Notes under the pieces: model-generated
The model's input: only the letters and a program-made list of their open reading frames with translations
The model's database searches: none
Told to the model about the DNA's origin: nothing
Translations under genes and position numbers: made by a program
Assembly: GCA_000687675.1 (NCBI GenBank)
Contig: JHWS01000006.1
Location: 1 to 64,000 of the forward strand
DNA from: Lachnospiraceae bacterium NC2008
Lineage (GTDB): Bacteria > Bacillota > Clostridia > Lachnospirales > Lachnospiraceae
Length of the DNA: 64,000 nucleotides
Reading direction: 5' to 3'
Shown here: positions 17,838 through 27,053 of the stretch, in pieces
Position numbering within the stretch: position 1 is the stretch's first letter
Layout of the letters: the number at the start of each line of letters is the position of its first letter

Positions 17838-19079
17838 ATGAACGCACAAGTTTTAGAATCAGTTGGAAATATAATATACAAGGATGTTCCTAAGCCTATG
17901 CTTAGCTTTGGCGACGTATTAGTAGAAGTCAAGGCAGCAGGTATCTGCGGCTCTGATATTCCTCGTATTTACACTAACGGAGCCCACAGTATGCCCCTTA
18001 TCCCGGGCCACGAATTTGCCGGTCAGGTTGTATGTGCACCAGGAGTAGGAGCAAGATGGATGGGCAAAAGAGTAGGAGTATTCCCTCTTATACCTTGCCG
18101 CAAGTGCCCACAGTGCTTAGAAAAAAAGTATGAGATGTGTAATCATTACGATTACCTTGGTTCTAGAAGCGACGGCGCCTATGCAGAGTATGTTAAAGTA
18201 CCACGTTGGAACCTTATAGAGCTTCCAGATAATGTTAGCTTTGAAGTAGCTGCTATGCTCGAACCTATGGCTGTAGCCCTGCATGCCATTCGCCAGACAG
18301 GACTTGATATTCATTTTTCTCCAGAAAATCAACCTGCTGCAGCTCAGCCAGAAATCTTATCTGCAAACTCAGAAAATACAATATCATTAGGTTCTTCAAA
18401 CGATTTTGTATCTTTACAGAATGTTGATGAACAGAATACTAAAAACGATAAGATAGCAGATATAGCAGCAAACAGCACTAACGACGCTCCCTATGAAACG
18501 GTTGACCACCCTAAGGCTCTTGTAATCGGACTTGGAACCATCGGCCTCTTTGTTTGTATGCATCTCTCAGCTATGGGCATAGATGTATATGCCATAGGAA
18601 CTAAAGGCTACCAGAAAGATCAGGCTATCAGCATCGGTCTTCCTGATGACCATATCAAAATTGGTAAAGATATTGAAGCAAACACTGCATGGCTATATGA
18701 AAGAACAGATGGAAACTATGCAGATTTTGTCTTTGAATGTGTTGGTAGACAGGAGACTTTGGTAGAAGCCCTTGAGTCTGCAAAGCCAGCAGGAACAGTA
18801 GTCACGGTAGGCAATCCTTTTTCAGATATGACACTTCCTCGTGATACATATTGGAAGATCCTTCGTAGCCAGCTAAATCTTTGCGGAACATGGAATTCAT
18901 CCTTTACCCATGAAGACCACGATGACTGGAACACAGTTATTCGTATGCTTTCTGAGGGGCTTATTCACCCAGAAAACCTTATCAGCCATAGATTTCCACT
19001 TGAAGACCTAATCAAAGGCCTTGAAATTATGCGTGATAAAACCGAACCTTACACAAAGGTTATGATTACTAATGAATAA
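17838..19079 (+). CDS. Zinc-dependent medium-chain dehydrogenase, TarJ/galactitol-1-phosphate dehydrogenase-like
   Basis: A 413-residue protein. Catalytic zinc residues lie in AGICGSDIPRIY and PLIPGHEFAG, and the structural zinc knuckle in CRKCPQCLEKKYEMC. The Rossmann motif is LVIGLGTIGLFV. The family normally has about 345 residues; here a Ser/Asn/Glu-rich stretch of about 60 residues (about 160-222, from ENQPAAAQPEILSAN to AANSTNDAPYETV) is inserted between the catalytic and cofactor domains. Substrates of close relatives are polyol phosphates; next to the cytidylyltransferase, reduction of ribulose 5-phosphate to ribitol 5-phosphate is plausible. Its end overlaps the start of the PAP2 gene. 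Confidence 0.78.
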   Translation: MNAQVLESVGNIIYKDVPKPMLSFGDVLVEVKAAGICGSDIPRIYTNGAHSMPLIPGHEFAGQVVCAPGVGARWMGKRVGVFPLIPCRKCPQCLEKKYEMCNHYDYLGSRSDGAYAEYVKVPRWNLIELPDNVSFEVAAMLEPMAVALHAIRQTGLDIHFSPENQPAAAQPEILSANSENTISLGSSNDFVSLQNVDEQNTKNDKIADIAANSTNDAPYETVDHPKALVIGLGTIGLFVCMHLSAMGIDVYAIGTKGYQKDQAISIGLPDDHIKIGKDIEANTAWLYERTDGNYADFVFECVGRQETLVEALESAKPAGTVVTVGNPFSDMTLPRDTYWKILRSQLNLCGTWNSSFTHEDHDDWNTVIRMLSEGLIHPENLISHRFPLEDLIKGLEIMRDKTEPYTKVMITNE

Positions 19080-20181
19080 TATAGAATTTGAAAGAAAACA
19101 TAATAAAACTATAAACATAGTTCTTATAATTCTAATTCTTCTTACAGCAGGGATTACTGCATTTAGCATGACGGTAGTTGCATCTGGGAACTTTAACTTA
19201 GATATAGACTGCCTTCTAGCCCTTCAGTCATTCAGACATAAAACATCAGGTCTATTCGATAAATTCTTTCTTGAGGTAACTGAATTTGGAACCAGTTATA
19301 TTACTGGTATTGTATGTATAATTGTCTTCTATGGATTTGATAGTAAACTAGGCCTCTTTCTTTTCCAGACCAATGCCTTCGGTAGATTAGTTAATGGAGC
19401 GCTTAAATTAACTGCCTGTATCTATCGCCCATGGATAAGAAGCCCTAAAATTAAACCTTTACCATCAGCTCTTCCAGCCGCAACAGGCTATTCCTTCCCA
19501 AGCGGCCACTCAACCAACGCCTCTACAGTATTCCTCGGCATATCATACTCATCATTAGCAAAGAAAAAACAAAACATTATATATAAATTTTTGATTATAT
19601 TAGGTATCGCTATGGCAGTCCTTGTAATGTTTTCCCGTATCTATGCAGGAGTACATACACCACAGGATATCATCGTTGGTTGCATAAGCTCTGTTGCTGT
19701 AATTATAATTGTTCATAAAGTAAACCAATTTATAACTTCAAATAAAAAAGCATTTATTGTTCTGTTAGTATCTATCGTATTAGCAGTTCTTTGTGTAATT
19801 TACTTCGAAAACAAATCATATCCATTAACCTATGTAAACGGAAAACTCCTAGTTAATCCAGAAAAGATGGTTATAGATTCATATTCCGGTATAGGTGCCT
19901 TTCTAGCCCTAGCCTTCACAACTTTCCTAACAACCCTAACCAACCTAAATATAACTAAAACCTACGAAAAATCCATAAAAACCATCATACTTCGCATAAT
20001 ATTCACCATAGCCGCTATAGCTATCTTCACCTATATGTCCAAAAATCTCCCATCAGATCTATCTAGAAATATGCAAAAGAAAACCGCATATCTATTAAGC
20101 AACTTCATAACCTACTTCACAATAACATTGATCTTTCCTTTATTTCTGTCCACATTAGGAAAAATATTGAAAAGACGTTAG
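19072..20181 (+). CDS. PAP2-superfamily membrane phosphatase
   Basis: A 369-residue protein with about eight hydrophobic segments. The three phosphatase motifs are present: KLTACIYRP, SFPSGHS and SRIYAGVHTPQD. It overlaps the dehydrogenase gene by eight bases (ATGAATAATA...), indicating co-translation. Members dephosphorylate lipid phosphates such as undecaprenyl pyrophosphate, diacylglycerol pyrophosphate or lipid-linked sugar phosphates. The C-terminal 170 residues add four more membrane spans to the usual six-helix core. Downstream, the first copy of the long-hairpin repeat starts on the last base of the stop codon. Confidence 0.82.
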   Translation: MNNIEFERKHNKTINIVLIILILLTAGITAFSMTVVASGNFNLDIDCLLALQSFRHKTSGLFDKFFLEVTEFGTSYITGIVCIIVFYGFDSKLGLFLFQTNAFGRLVNGALKLTACIYRPWIRSPKIKPLPSALPAATGYSFPSGHSTNASTVFLGISYSSLAKKKQNIIYKFLIILGIAMAVLVMFSRIYAGVHTPQDIIVGCISSVAVIIIVHKVNQFITSNKKAFIVLLVSIVLAVLCVIYFENKSYPLTYVNGKLLVNPEKMVIDSYSGIGAFLALAFTTFLTTLTNLNITKTYEKSIKTIILRIIFTIAAIAIFTYMSKNLPSDLSRNMQKKTAYLLSNFITYFTITLIFPLFLSTLGKILKRR

Positions 20182-20347
20182 GGGATATGTGTGGGGGAAA
20201 GATTTGCGACATTAATTGCCGCGGAGAGGAAATCCATCCCGATTCTCTTAGGCGCGAAGGCTCTCCTGAGCGTCTTAGAGAAGCGTGGATTAGTTTCTCG
20301 TAGCGTTTGGCAATTACGAGCAAATCCCTACCCCCATACACATCCCC
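20181..20347 (+). repeat. Long-hairpin intercistronic element, copy 1
   Basis: Core 20202-20325 (124 bp) from ATTTGCGAC to GAGCAAAT folds into one imperfect hairpin: AATTGCC pairs with GGCAATT, ATCC with GGAT, and TTCTCTTAGGCGC with GCGTCTTAGAGAA around a GAAGG/CCT tip. Outside the core, GGGGATATGTGTGGGGG (from 20181) pairs with CCCCCATACACATCCCC (to 20347) with only two mismatched positions, both wobble-type. The flanks are private to this copy. It fills the gap between the PAP2 phosphatase and the exonuclease gene. Confidence 0.85.
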
Positions 20348-20441
20348 GCACCTCAGAAAAAATGTGCACGCCACCTACCCATGGTCGACATAATATGCTA
20401 AAATAATATGCGTATAACTATAAATAGATTGGACTAGAACC

Positions 20442-21434
20442 TTGAATTATATCGTATTTGACCTTGAGTGGAACCAGCCGGCGGATATCAAGTCAACTGA
20501 GAAACGTAAACTCCAGTTTGAAATTATAGAAATCGGTGCGGTTAAGCTCGATGAGAATAAAAATATAATATCTTCATTCAATGAGCTCGTTTGCCCAAAG
20601 GTTTACAAAACATTAAACTGGCATACCCAGAAGATGCTAAAGATCAAGATGAGCGACCTTAAGGAAGGTAGCCCATTTACAGATGTTTGCAGAAGATTCC
20701 TCAACTGGTGCGGCGAGGATGTGATGTTCTGTAGCTGGGGACCTCAGGATCTTACCGAACTCCAGCGTAATATGGATTACTTTGGTATGAAACCATTGTC
20801 AGATGGGCCTATTCCTTTCTATGATATCCAGCATATATTTGCCAAGGCCAAGAGGGAAGAAGATACTACAAGAAATCTCGAAGCAGCAGTAGATATGATG
20901 GAGATTGATAAGGATATAGCATTTCATAGGGCTTATTCCGATGCATACTATACAGCTAAGATTTTCAAGGAACTTCCGTCACAGGTAACTAAAAACTCTG
21001 TGACTTACGACATATATCATTTGCCTAAGACCAGCAAAGATGAGATCCGTCATACGCAGGGCAGGGAATCCTACTACCTTTCAACTGGCTACGACCAGAG
21101 AGAGGATATAACCGGTAATCGCAAGATTCTCTCTATCGGCTGCCCAAGATGTAACGGCAGGGCACTTAGACCAAAGATAAGATGGTACTCGACCAATTCC
21201 AAGGTTTACTACGGGGCGGCTATCTGTAGCGTCCACGGGCCTATTAAGGCAAAACTAAGAATTAAGAAAAATGAGTTTGGTAAATATTATGCTGAGAAAT
21301 TCCTCTCCTACTGTCCAATCAGTGATGTGGAGGAGTTAAAGCAAAAGAAAAGGTCTATCAAGGCAAACCGTAAGCAGACTCCAAAAGATGCTATACCTGG
21401 CAAGATGCCAGAAGCGCAGAATAGTAAAAAATAG
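20442..21434 (+). CDS. DEDD-type 3'-5' exonuclease
   Basis: A 330-residue protein starting at TTG 20442. It opens YIVFDLEWNQP, the ExoI motif with the catalytic Asp and Glu, and carries EIIEIGAVKLDENK. The second Asp is in FCSWGPQDLTEL, and the HRAYSDAYYTAKIF segment supplies the final His/Asp pair. It resembles KapD/ERI-1-type RNases. The C-terminal 110 residues hold a cysteine pair (IGCPRCNGRAL) and a further Cys/His set that may bind zinc. No clear Shine-Dalgarno precedes the start; the only upstream structure is the long-hairpin element ending 95 bp before it. Confidence 0.78.
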   Translation: MNYIVFDLEWNQPADIKSTEKRKLQFEIIEIGAVKLDENKNIISSFNELVCPKVYKTLNWHTQKMLKIKMSDLKEGSPFTDVCRRFLNWCGEDVMFCSWGPQDLTELQRNMDYFGMKPLSDGPIPFYDIQHIFAKAKREEDTTRNLEAAVDMMEIDKDIAFHRAYSDAYYTAKIFKELPSQVTKNSVTYDIYHLPKTSKDEIRHTQGRESYYLSTGYDQREDITGNRKILSIGCPRCNGRALRPKIRWYSTNSKVYYGAAICSVHGPIKAKLRIKKNEFGKYYAEKFLSYCPISDVEELKQKKRSIKANRKQTPKDAIPGKMPEAQNSKK

Positions 21435-21454
21435 CCCCAAGGCTTGTTATAACC

Positions 21455-22009
21455 ATGGCAACTATATTATTTAAGAACCAGTTTTTGCTAACAAGAAAAC
21501 TTCATAAAGAATACTGCAAGTCTATGTTCTACACCCGTAGAAAGAAACTGCGCATAACCTGGGCCATAATCAGTCTGGTTTTAATCGCAGCAGGCATTTC
21601 TCTTAAAGTTTTCTTAAATTTCAAGGTTCTTCCACCTATTTTATTCTTCTTAGGTGCAGTATTTGCCTATAGCGTATTCTTTGGCTATAAGTTTAGCGAG
21701 TGGATAAATTACCGCAAGATTTGTAATGAGAACTCTGCAGCGCCAGGGCTGGAAGCCGTTGTATTTATTGAATTCCTTCCGGTTCAGGTAACTGTAAAAT
21801 TTGGCAATGCCGGCTATGCATTCAAATACACCAGCATAGTAGATACTATCGAGACAGAAAACCTAATTATCCTTATACTTCAGGCGCCAGGTATGATTGA
21901 GCACGCCCAGCTTATCTTTAAGGGCGGCTTCACTGACAAGAGCCAGGATACCTTAGACCGCTTCCTGCATACGATTGCTGAAAAATCAGGAAAGGAGAGC
22001 AAATCGTGA
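21455..22009 (+). CDS. YcxB-like membrane protein
   Basis: A 184-residue protein with two membrane segments at about residues 34-55 and 57-75, then a soluble domain of about 100 residues rich in beta strands. The arrangement and the YTSIVDTIETENLIILIL-like segment resemble YcxB-like proteins, whose role is unknown. The stop overlaps the GTG of the next gene (GTGA at 22006-22009). Confidence 0.6.
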   Translation: MATILFKNQFLLTRKLHKEYCKSMFYTRRKKLRITWAIISLVLIAAGISLKVFLNFKVLPPILFFLGAVFAYSVFFGYKFSEWINYRKICNENSAAPGLEAVVFIEFLPVQVTVKFGNAGYAFKYTSIVDTIETENLIILILQAPGMIEHAQLIFKGGFTDKSQDTLDRFLHTIAEKSGKESKS

Positions 22010-23982
22010 GTGATACTAACAATGATTTAGACTATCTATTTGATACCGATTCCCTTCTTTCTGCCCTTGACGAGGTTCAGCAGGAACATGAGCAGGAGAA
22101 ACTTTCACCTTCTACAGGCATCGATATGCCTGGATTTTCCAACCTTACAAAAGAGAATAAAGAAACTCCAAAAGAGTTCGAAAATATAGATGATATTATT
22201 AGTGATATCGATTCCTTGGAGGAAGCATCAGAGGAAACCGTATATGTAAAAAGCATCGATGACTATGACCCTAAGATCTACTGCCAGCTTCAGTTAGAGG
22301 AGATAGCCAAGGGACTTGACCACAGAGTTGACGTTTCTATCTATGATTCACCTATGGTATCCGGCAGGAAAATGCGTGAGATCCGCTATGGTCTGGAGCG
22401 TGGTATCGACGTTTCTTATTATACTAACAAAAACTTTTCAGAGAGGCAGATGCGTGAGATTCGCCTTGGCCTTCAGGATGGCCTTGACGTTGAAACTTAT
22501 GCCAGAATAATTCTCTCTCCAACAGATATGAAGAAGAAGAGAGAAGAGCTCTTCCACGCAAAGTATGGTGAGACACAGTTCCCAGACCTAGCTTACGACT
22601 TTGATGACACAGATACCAATATCCATATCTATGTTGAGCCGGGAGCCCTTGAGGCAGGCATAATCATTAAGAAACAGCTTCCAAGTACATTTACCAAGTT
22701 TGAACTTGAGAAGCTTATGAAGCAGTATGATATAACCGAAGGCTTTATCGGTAAGGCACTTCCACAGAACCTGGCCAATCTTCCGAAGAATGTAAAGATT
22801 CCAGTTATGCGTGGCCTGGCTCCAGTACAGGGTGAGGACGGTTACTTCGAGTACAAATTCAACACCAATAAGGACAACAAACCGGTCATCAATGAAGACG
22901 GTACAGTAGATTACTTTACCGGTAACGACTTTACCAGAGTAAATCAGGGAGACCTTGTTATGATTTATCACGGTGCTAAAAGAGGCGCCGACGGCCGCAC
23001 TGTTACAGGTATATCTATAAAAGGCGAGTATGGTAAAGAACTTCCGGTAGTAGAAAATGACAGTCTCTTCTATAACGAGGAAACCGGCGAATATACAGCG
23101 AGGAAGGGTGGCTATGTTAATTATAATGACGGCGAGGTAACTATCCTTGATAACCTTGTAATTGACAGGGAAATCAGAGGAGTTGAAGACCCTATAACCT
23201 TTGACGGTACGGTTATCGTTAACGGTTCCGTAAAGGACAATGCACAAATCTACGCTACCGGCGATATTATCATCAACGGTTTCGTTGAAGCTGCCAGGTT
23301 CAATGCCGGCGGCAGTATCATCGTTTCATCCGGTATTAACGGTGATGAGAACAGCTGCTTTGTAGCTAAAAGAGATATAACGGCAGCATTTTGCGAGAAT
23401 GCTTTTCTCGATGCAGGCGGCAATATTACCATCGGCTACCTTCTTAATAGTGATGTTACAAGTGGCGGTTATATAAAAACCCAGGGCCGAAAGTCCCTTA
23501 TCTGCGGCGGTAATATCTTTGCCAAGAATGGCATAGAAACAGCAACTATCGGTTCCAAGGCCGGTGCCAAGACTTATGTGGAGATTGGTAATTCCAGTGA
23601 GGAGCAGGAAGCATATATGACTCTTGAATCAGAAAAGCGTCAGCTGGAAAGTGAGATGGATAAGATTCACGAGGCAATCGAGCAAATGATTGCCAAGATG
23701 GGTGCCAACGTTGCCAGGTCCAGCCCATCCTACGAAAGACTTCAAAGAATCATGTCTGGCTACAAAGAGCAGCTTGAGGAAACGGAGACTAAGCTTGAAG
23801 AATACAGGGCTAAGCTTATGGAAAAATCAAGTTACAAGATTATTGCTACCAAAGAGGCCTACAAGAATACAACAGTTTCAATCAATGGTAACAAGTTACT
23901 TTTACAGGAAGATGTTAAATCACCTGTATTTATGAGCAGCGGCCGTAAGATAGTATACGGCGATAAAGACGGAGGACAGTGA
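22006..23982 (+). CDS. FapA (DUF342) family protein
   Basis: A 658-residue acidic protein starting at GTG 22006. Residues about 85-170 contain three repeated motifs of the form RxMREIRxGLxxGxDV (for example SGRKMREIRYGLERGIDVSY), which is a tandem helical repeat. From about 200 the DUF342/FapA domain follows, with VMRGLAPVQGEDGYFEYKF and a Gly-rich beta-helix core (VIVNGSVKDNAQIYATGDI). A coiled coil lies at about 535-600. FapA proteins are found near flagellar or signalling genes and may act as polymerising scaffolds. No flagellar gene is seen here. It is translationally coupled to the response regulator downstream. Confidence 0.8.
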   Translation: MSDTNNDLDYLFDTDSLLSALDEVQQEHEQEKLSPSTGIDMPGFSNLTKENKETPKEFENIDDIISDIDSLEEASEETVYVKSIDDYDPKIYCQLQLEEIAKGLDHRVDVSIYDSPMVSGRKMREIRYGLERGIDVSYYTNKNFSERQMREIRLGLQDGLDVETYARIILSPTDMKKKREELFHAKYGETQFPDLAYDFDDTDTNIHIYVEPGALEAGIIIKKQLPSTFTKFELEKLMKQYDITEGFIGKALPQNLANLPKNVKIPVMRGLAPVQGEDGYFEYKFNTNKDNKPVINEDGTVDYFTGNDFTRVNQGDLVMIYHGAKRGADGRTVTGISIKGEYGKELPVVENDSLFYNEETGEYTARKGGYVNYNDGEVTILDNLVIDREIRGVEDPITFDGTVIVNGSVKDNAQIYATGDIIINGFVEAARFNAGGSIIVSSGINGDENSCFVAKRDITAAFCENAFLDAGGNITIGYLLNSDVTSGGYIKTQGRKSLICGGNIFAKNGIETATIGSKAGAKTYVEIGNSSEEQEAYMTLESEKRQLESEMDKIHEAIEQMIAKMGANVARSSPSYERLQRIMSGYKEQLEETETKLEEYRAKLMEKSSYKIIATKEAYKNTTVSINGNKLLLQEDVKSPVFMSSGRKIVYGDKDGGQ

Positions 23983-25061
23983 TGAGAGACACCATTTTCG
24001 TAATTGACGATGACGATCTTAGCGTTGAACTTATCAAATTAATATACGGAGACGGAGCCTACAAGATAGAGTCTTGCAGTAACGGCAAGGAGGCACTGGC
24101 CTATCTTACTAAAAACTACAAGAATGTGGCTATCATTCTCTTAGACCTTGTTATGCCTGAAGTTGACGGCAATGTCCTCCTTCGTGTACTAAACAAGAAG
24201 GGCATCACTGACATAATCCCTGTTATCATTATGACTGCGGAAAATGACAGCCGAAAGATTGCAGAGTGCTTTAAATACGGGGCAGCCGATATTGTTGAGA
24301 AGCCATTTTTACCGGTTGTTGCAAGAGGACGTATTGATAATACTATCCGTCTTAATGAAAGTAAGACGGAGCTTAAAGAGACAATCAACAAGCAGACCCG
24401 TGAGATCAAGGATCAGTATAAGAAACTTGATGAATACAACGAACGTATTATGGAAGTTCTTTCAAGTGTTGTAGAATTCCGTAACTTAGAGCCTAACAAC
24501 CACGTTAAGCGTATTATGAAGATGTCCCGAATCATAAGTACTATGCTTATGAAGCTCTTCCCTAACAAATATGACCTGACAGCCAAGAAGATAGAGCTTA
24601 TTGAAGCTGCATCAGCTCTTCATGATATAGGTATGATTGCTATTCCGGATACTATCTTACTTAAACCGGGCAGACTCTCAGCTGATGAATATGAAGTTAT
24701 CAAGTCTCATACAACTATGGGCTGCGAAGTCCTTACCTTATTCGAAGACTTCCAGAACAAGGAATACATAGAAACAGCTTACAATATCATCCGTCACCAC
24801 CACGAACGCTATGACGGCAAAGGTTATCCTGATAACCTTTACGGAGACGATATCCCTATCGAAGCCCAGATTATATCTATAGTTGATACCTTCGATGCTC
24901 TTGTTTCTGATAAGGTGCAGCGTGATGGCTATAGCTTCGATCAGGCATTTTCTATGATTACCAGAGGTGAGTGCGGCATCTTCTCAGAAGATATACTTGC
25001 AGCATTTACCAAGTCCAGGTCATTAATCGAGAAGACCGATGAGTATGTTGAGAAAAAATAA
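23982..25061 (+). CDS. Response regulator with HD-GYP output (c-di-GMP phosphodiesterase type)
   Basis: Read from ATG 23982, six bases after GGAGG; it overlaps the FapA stop. Residues 1-120 are a receiver domain: VIDDDD acidic pocket, phosphoacceptor Asp in IILLDLVMPEVDG and Lys in VEKPF. A short coiled coil follows, then a complete HD-GYP domain with ALHDIGMIAIPD, RHHHERYDGKGYP and DTFDALVSDK. HD-GYP proteins hydrolyse cyclic di-GMP. No histidine kinase lies nearby, but a phosphotransfer protein does, so the signal probably arrives from elsewhere through a relay. Confidence 0.92.
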   Translation: MRDTIFVIDDDDLSVELIKLIYGDGAYKIESCSNGKEALAYLTKNYKNVAIILLDLVMPEVDGNVLLRVLNKKGITDIIPVIIMTAENDSRKIAECFKYGAADIVEKPFLPVVARGRIDNTIRLNESKTELKETINKQTREIKDQYKKLDEYNERIMEVLSSVVEFRNLEPNNHVKRIMKMSRIISTMLMKLFPNKYDLTAKKIELIEAASALHDIGMIAIPDTILLKPGRLSADEYEVIKSHTTMGCEVLTLFEDFQNKEYIETAYNIIRHHHERYDGKGYPDNLYGDDIPIEAQIISIVDTFDALVSDKVQRDGYSFDQAFSMITRGECGIFSEDILAAFTKSRSLIEKTDEYVEKK

Positions 25062-25072
25062 GGAGGCCCATT

Positions 25073-25429
25073 ATGGATCTGTTTGATAGCGGCATCAATG
25101 TTACAGCAGCGAAAGAAAGATTTATGAACAATGAAGAGATATTCAAAAGATACCTCTTCCAGTTTCCTTTCGATATAGATATTCAGCAGGGAATTGAGTG
25201 CATCGGCAAGAATGACCTTGAAGGTGCCTTTACCCATATGCACAAATTCAAGAGCCGAAGCGGCAACCTTGCTATTTATAAGGTGCACGAGATTGCCTCC
25301 GAGATAGTTGACGAGCTTCGCGTGGACAAATGCCCTTCGGAGAAGAAGACCTCCCGTCTCAAAAACGAGTACGACAAGGTCTGCAACGTCATCCGCCAGG
25401 TAGAAAAAGACGGCGAGAAATTGTTTTAA
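25073..25429 (+). CDS. Hpt-like phosphotransfer protein
   Basis: A 118-residue all-helical protein behind AAGGAGG, 11 bp after the response regulator. The segment AFTHMHKFKSRSGNLAIYKV fits the HPt helix with the phospho-accepting His at residue 57, although the usual HxLKG glycine is Ser here. HPt proteins pass phosphate between receiver domains. Its position as the last gene of the FapA/HD-GYP operon suggests it charges or drains the neighbouring receiver. Confidence 0.7.
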   Translation: MDLFDSGINVTAAKERFMNNEEIFKRYLFQFPFDIDIQQGIECIGKNDLEGAFTHMHKFKSRSGNLAIYKVHEIASEIVDELRVDKCPSEKKTSRLKNEYDKVCNVIRQVEKDGEKLF

Positions 25430-25473
25430 TCCGAAGTTACTTCACTACTTAAATTAGTTCATAGTGTAAACTA

Positions 25474-25497
25474 AAAAAGAGCCGTTTGGCTCTTTTT
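25474..25497. terminator. Bidirectional terminator between convergent genes
   Basis: AAAAAGAGCC, a GTTT loop and GGCTCTTTTT form a 10-bp stem with A and T runs on both sides. It serves the Hpt gene on the plus strand and the MATE gene on the minus strand. Confidence 0.88.
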
Positions 25498-25502
25498 ACA
25501 TT

Positions 25503-26942
25503 TTAGGAGCCCATCACCGCGTGGGCTCTTCCTTCTTTTCGAATAATTATTATGTAGGCCGTTATCATCATGGTGAAGATGAATATCCACGAGCAAGGAT
25601 ATACAAGCATAAGTAGCCTAAACGAATGATAGCGCTTAAATACAGTATGAAGCCACAATACTCTAAAGCCTACGGTACCAAAGATAGTGATCATGGCCGG
25701 AACTGATGAGTGCCCCATACCACGGATGGTAGCACCAGGTATTTCGTATAGCCCTGTAAGGCCTTCAAGAAGCATAACCATAGTCATACGGATAATTGCG
25801 TAGTGGATAATATTGCTATTGCTTGTAAAGATCTCTGTTAGCGGATATCTGGCAAGTATAAAACACAAGCTTGCCAGTTCAGTAAACAGGAAGCCTTCTA
25901 AAAGGGCGATGCGGCATATTTTTCTGCATCTTTTAAACTGGCCTGCCCCATAGTTCTGTCCAACAAAGGTAACTGCTGCCTGGCTGAATGAAGTTGATAT
26001 ATAGAATGAAAAACATTCAAATGTCAGAGCAACTGAAGATCCTGATATAGCATCATTTCCAAAACTATTAATACCTGTTTGTACAAGTACATTGGACAAA
26101 GAGAATACTGCCCCTTGTATTCCGGCTGGTGCGCCGATTGCCAAAACCTTCTTAAAATATTTTTTGTCTATAAAGAGCTTTCGTAAATCAAGATGAATTT
26201 CACTATCATTTTTCATAAGGGTGTATACGACTATACCTGCACTTATTATGTTGGAAATCACTGTTGCAACAGCAACACCAACTACAGAAAGCTTAAATAC
26301 TATAACAAGCAGAAGGTTAAGAATGACATTGACTACCCCTGAGAATACCAAAGCGTACATAGGTCTTTTAGTGTCACCTATACTTCTAAGTATGGCAGCC
26401 CCGTAGTTATAAACTAAGATAGCCGGCATACCCATAAAGTAGATTTGAAGGTAGATTGTGGCAAGGTTTAGGACCTGCCCCTCTTCAACACCTGTTTTCC
26501 TAAGCACCGGTCTTGCAATAAAGAAGCCCACTAATGCTATAGCAATACCGCATAATAGGGCAATAGCTATAGAAGTATGAACTACCTTAGGCACGTCCTT
26601 TTTCTTTTTCTGACCTATTAAAGTTGCAATAACAACATTGGCACCTACTGAAAGTCCGGTAAAAAGATTAACAAAAACAGAAATAATAGCAGAATTTGCT
26701 CCTACCGCCGTTAAGGCATTGTCACCTGCATACTGCCCTGCAACTGCTGTATCTACTGCATTGAAAAGCTGTTGTAGTATGCTGGTTGCAGCCAGGGGAA
26801 GAGCAAAGATAATCAGCTTGTTCCATAAGGAACCTGAAAGCATATTCATGCCTTTGGAGTTGGAATACTCCTTGTCAGAAGCATTATTTGTTTCCTTTTC
26901 TTTTTCTGATATTAAATTATCACTTTGTAACTTATTATCCAT
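25503..26942 (-). CDS. MATE-family efflux transporter
   Basis: A 479-residue protein with a hydrophilic N-terminal tail of 35 residues and twelve hydrophobic segments. The start of the transport domain, MNMLSGSLWNKLIIFALPLAATSILQQLFNAVDTAVAG (residues about 32-68), matches the MATE/DinF family. Family members export drugs or metabolites in exchange for Na+ or H+. It is monocistronic on the minus strand between the bidirectional terminator and the pseudopilin gene. Confidence 0.88.
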   Translation of the reverse strand: MDNKLQSDNLISEKEKETNNASDKEYSNSKGMNMLSGSLWNKLIIFALPLAATSILQQLFNAVDTAVAGQYAGDNALTAVGANSAIISVFVNLFTGLSVGANVVIATLIGQKKKKDVPKVVHTSIAIALLCGIAIALVGFFIARPVLRKTGVEEGQVLNLATIYLQIYFMGMPAILVYNYGAAILRSIGDTKRPMYALVFSGVVNVILNLLLVIVFKLSVVGVAVATVISNIISAGIVVYTLMKNDSEIHLDLRKLFIDKKYFKKVLAIGAPAGIQGAVFSLSNVLVQTGINSFGNDAISGSSVALTFECFSFYISTSFSQAAVTFVGQNYGAGQFKRCRKICRIALLEGFLFTELASLCFILARYPLTEIFTSNSNIIHYAIIRMTMVMLLEGLTGLYEIPGATIRGMGHSSVPAMITIFGTVGFRVLWLHTVFKRYHSFRLLMLVYPCSWIFIFTMMITAYIIIIRKEGRAHAVMGS

Positions 26943-27053
26943 ATTAATCAGCGCGTTTTATCAATAAATAATCCTTATGTACAAAATAAATAGAGCAGGC
27001 ACTTTGTCCTGCTCAGCTTATTATAAATCTCTATTTGTCATCTCTCAAGTGGT

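Noticed and set aside
20181-20347. Long-hairpin elements as ordinary rho-independent terminators
   Set aside because: Stems are 60-100 bp long, no copy ends in a T run, and some lie between genes that look co-transcribed.
20191-20406. Open frames inside the long-hairpin repeats (also near 35068-35379, 40836-41051 and 44454-44751)
   Set aside because: They occur on both strands within the repeat because its arms are complementary. They have no ribosome site, and the sequence differences between copies preserve base pairing and not codons.
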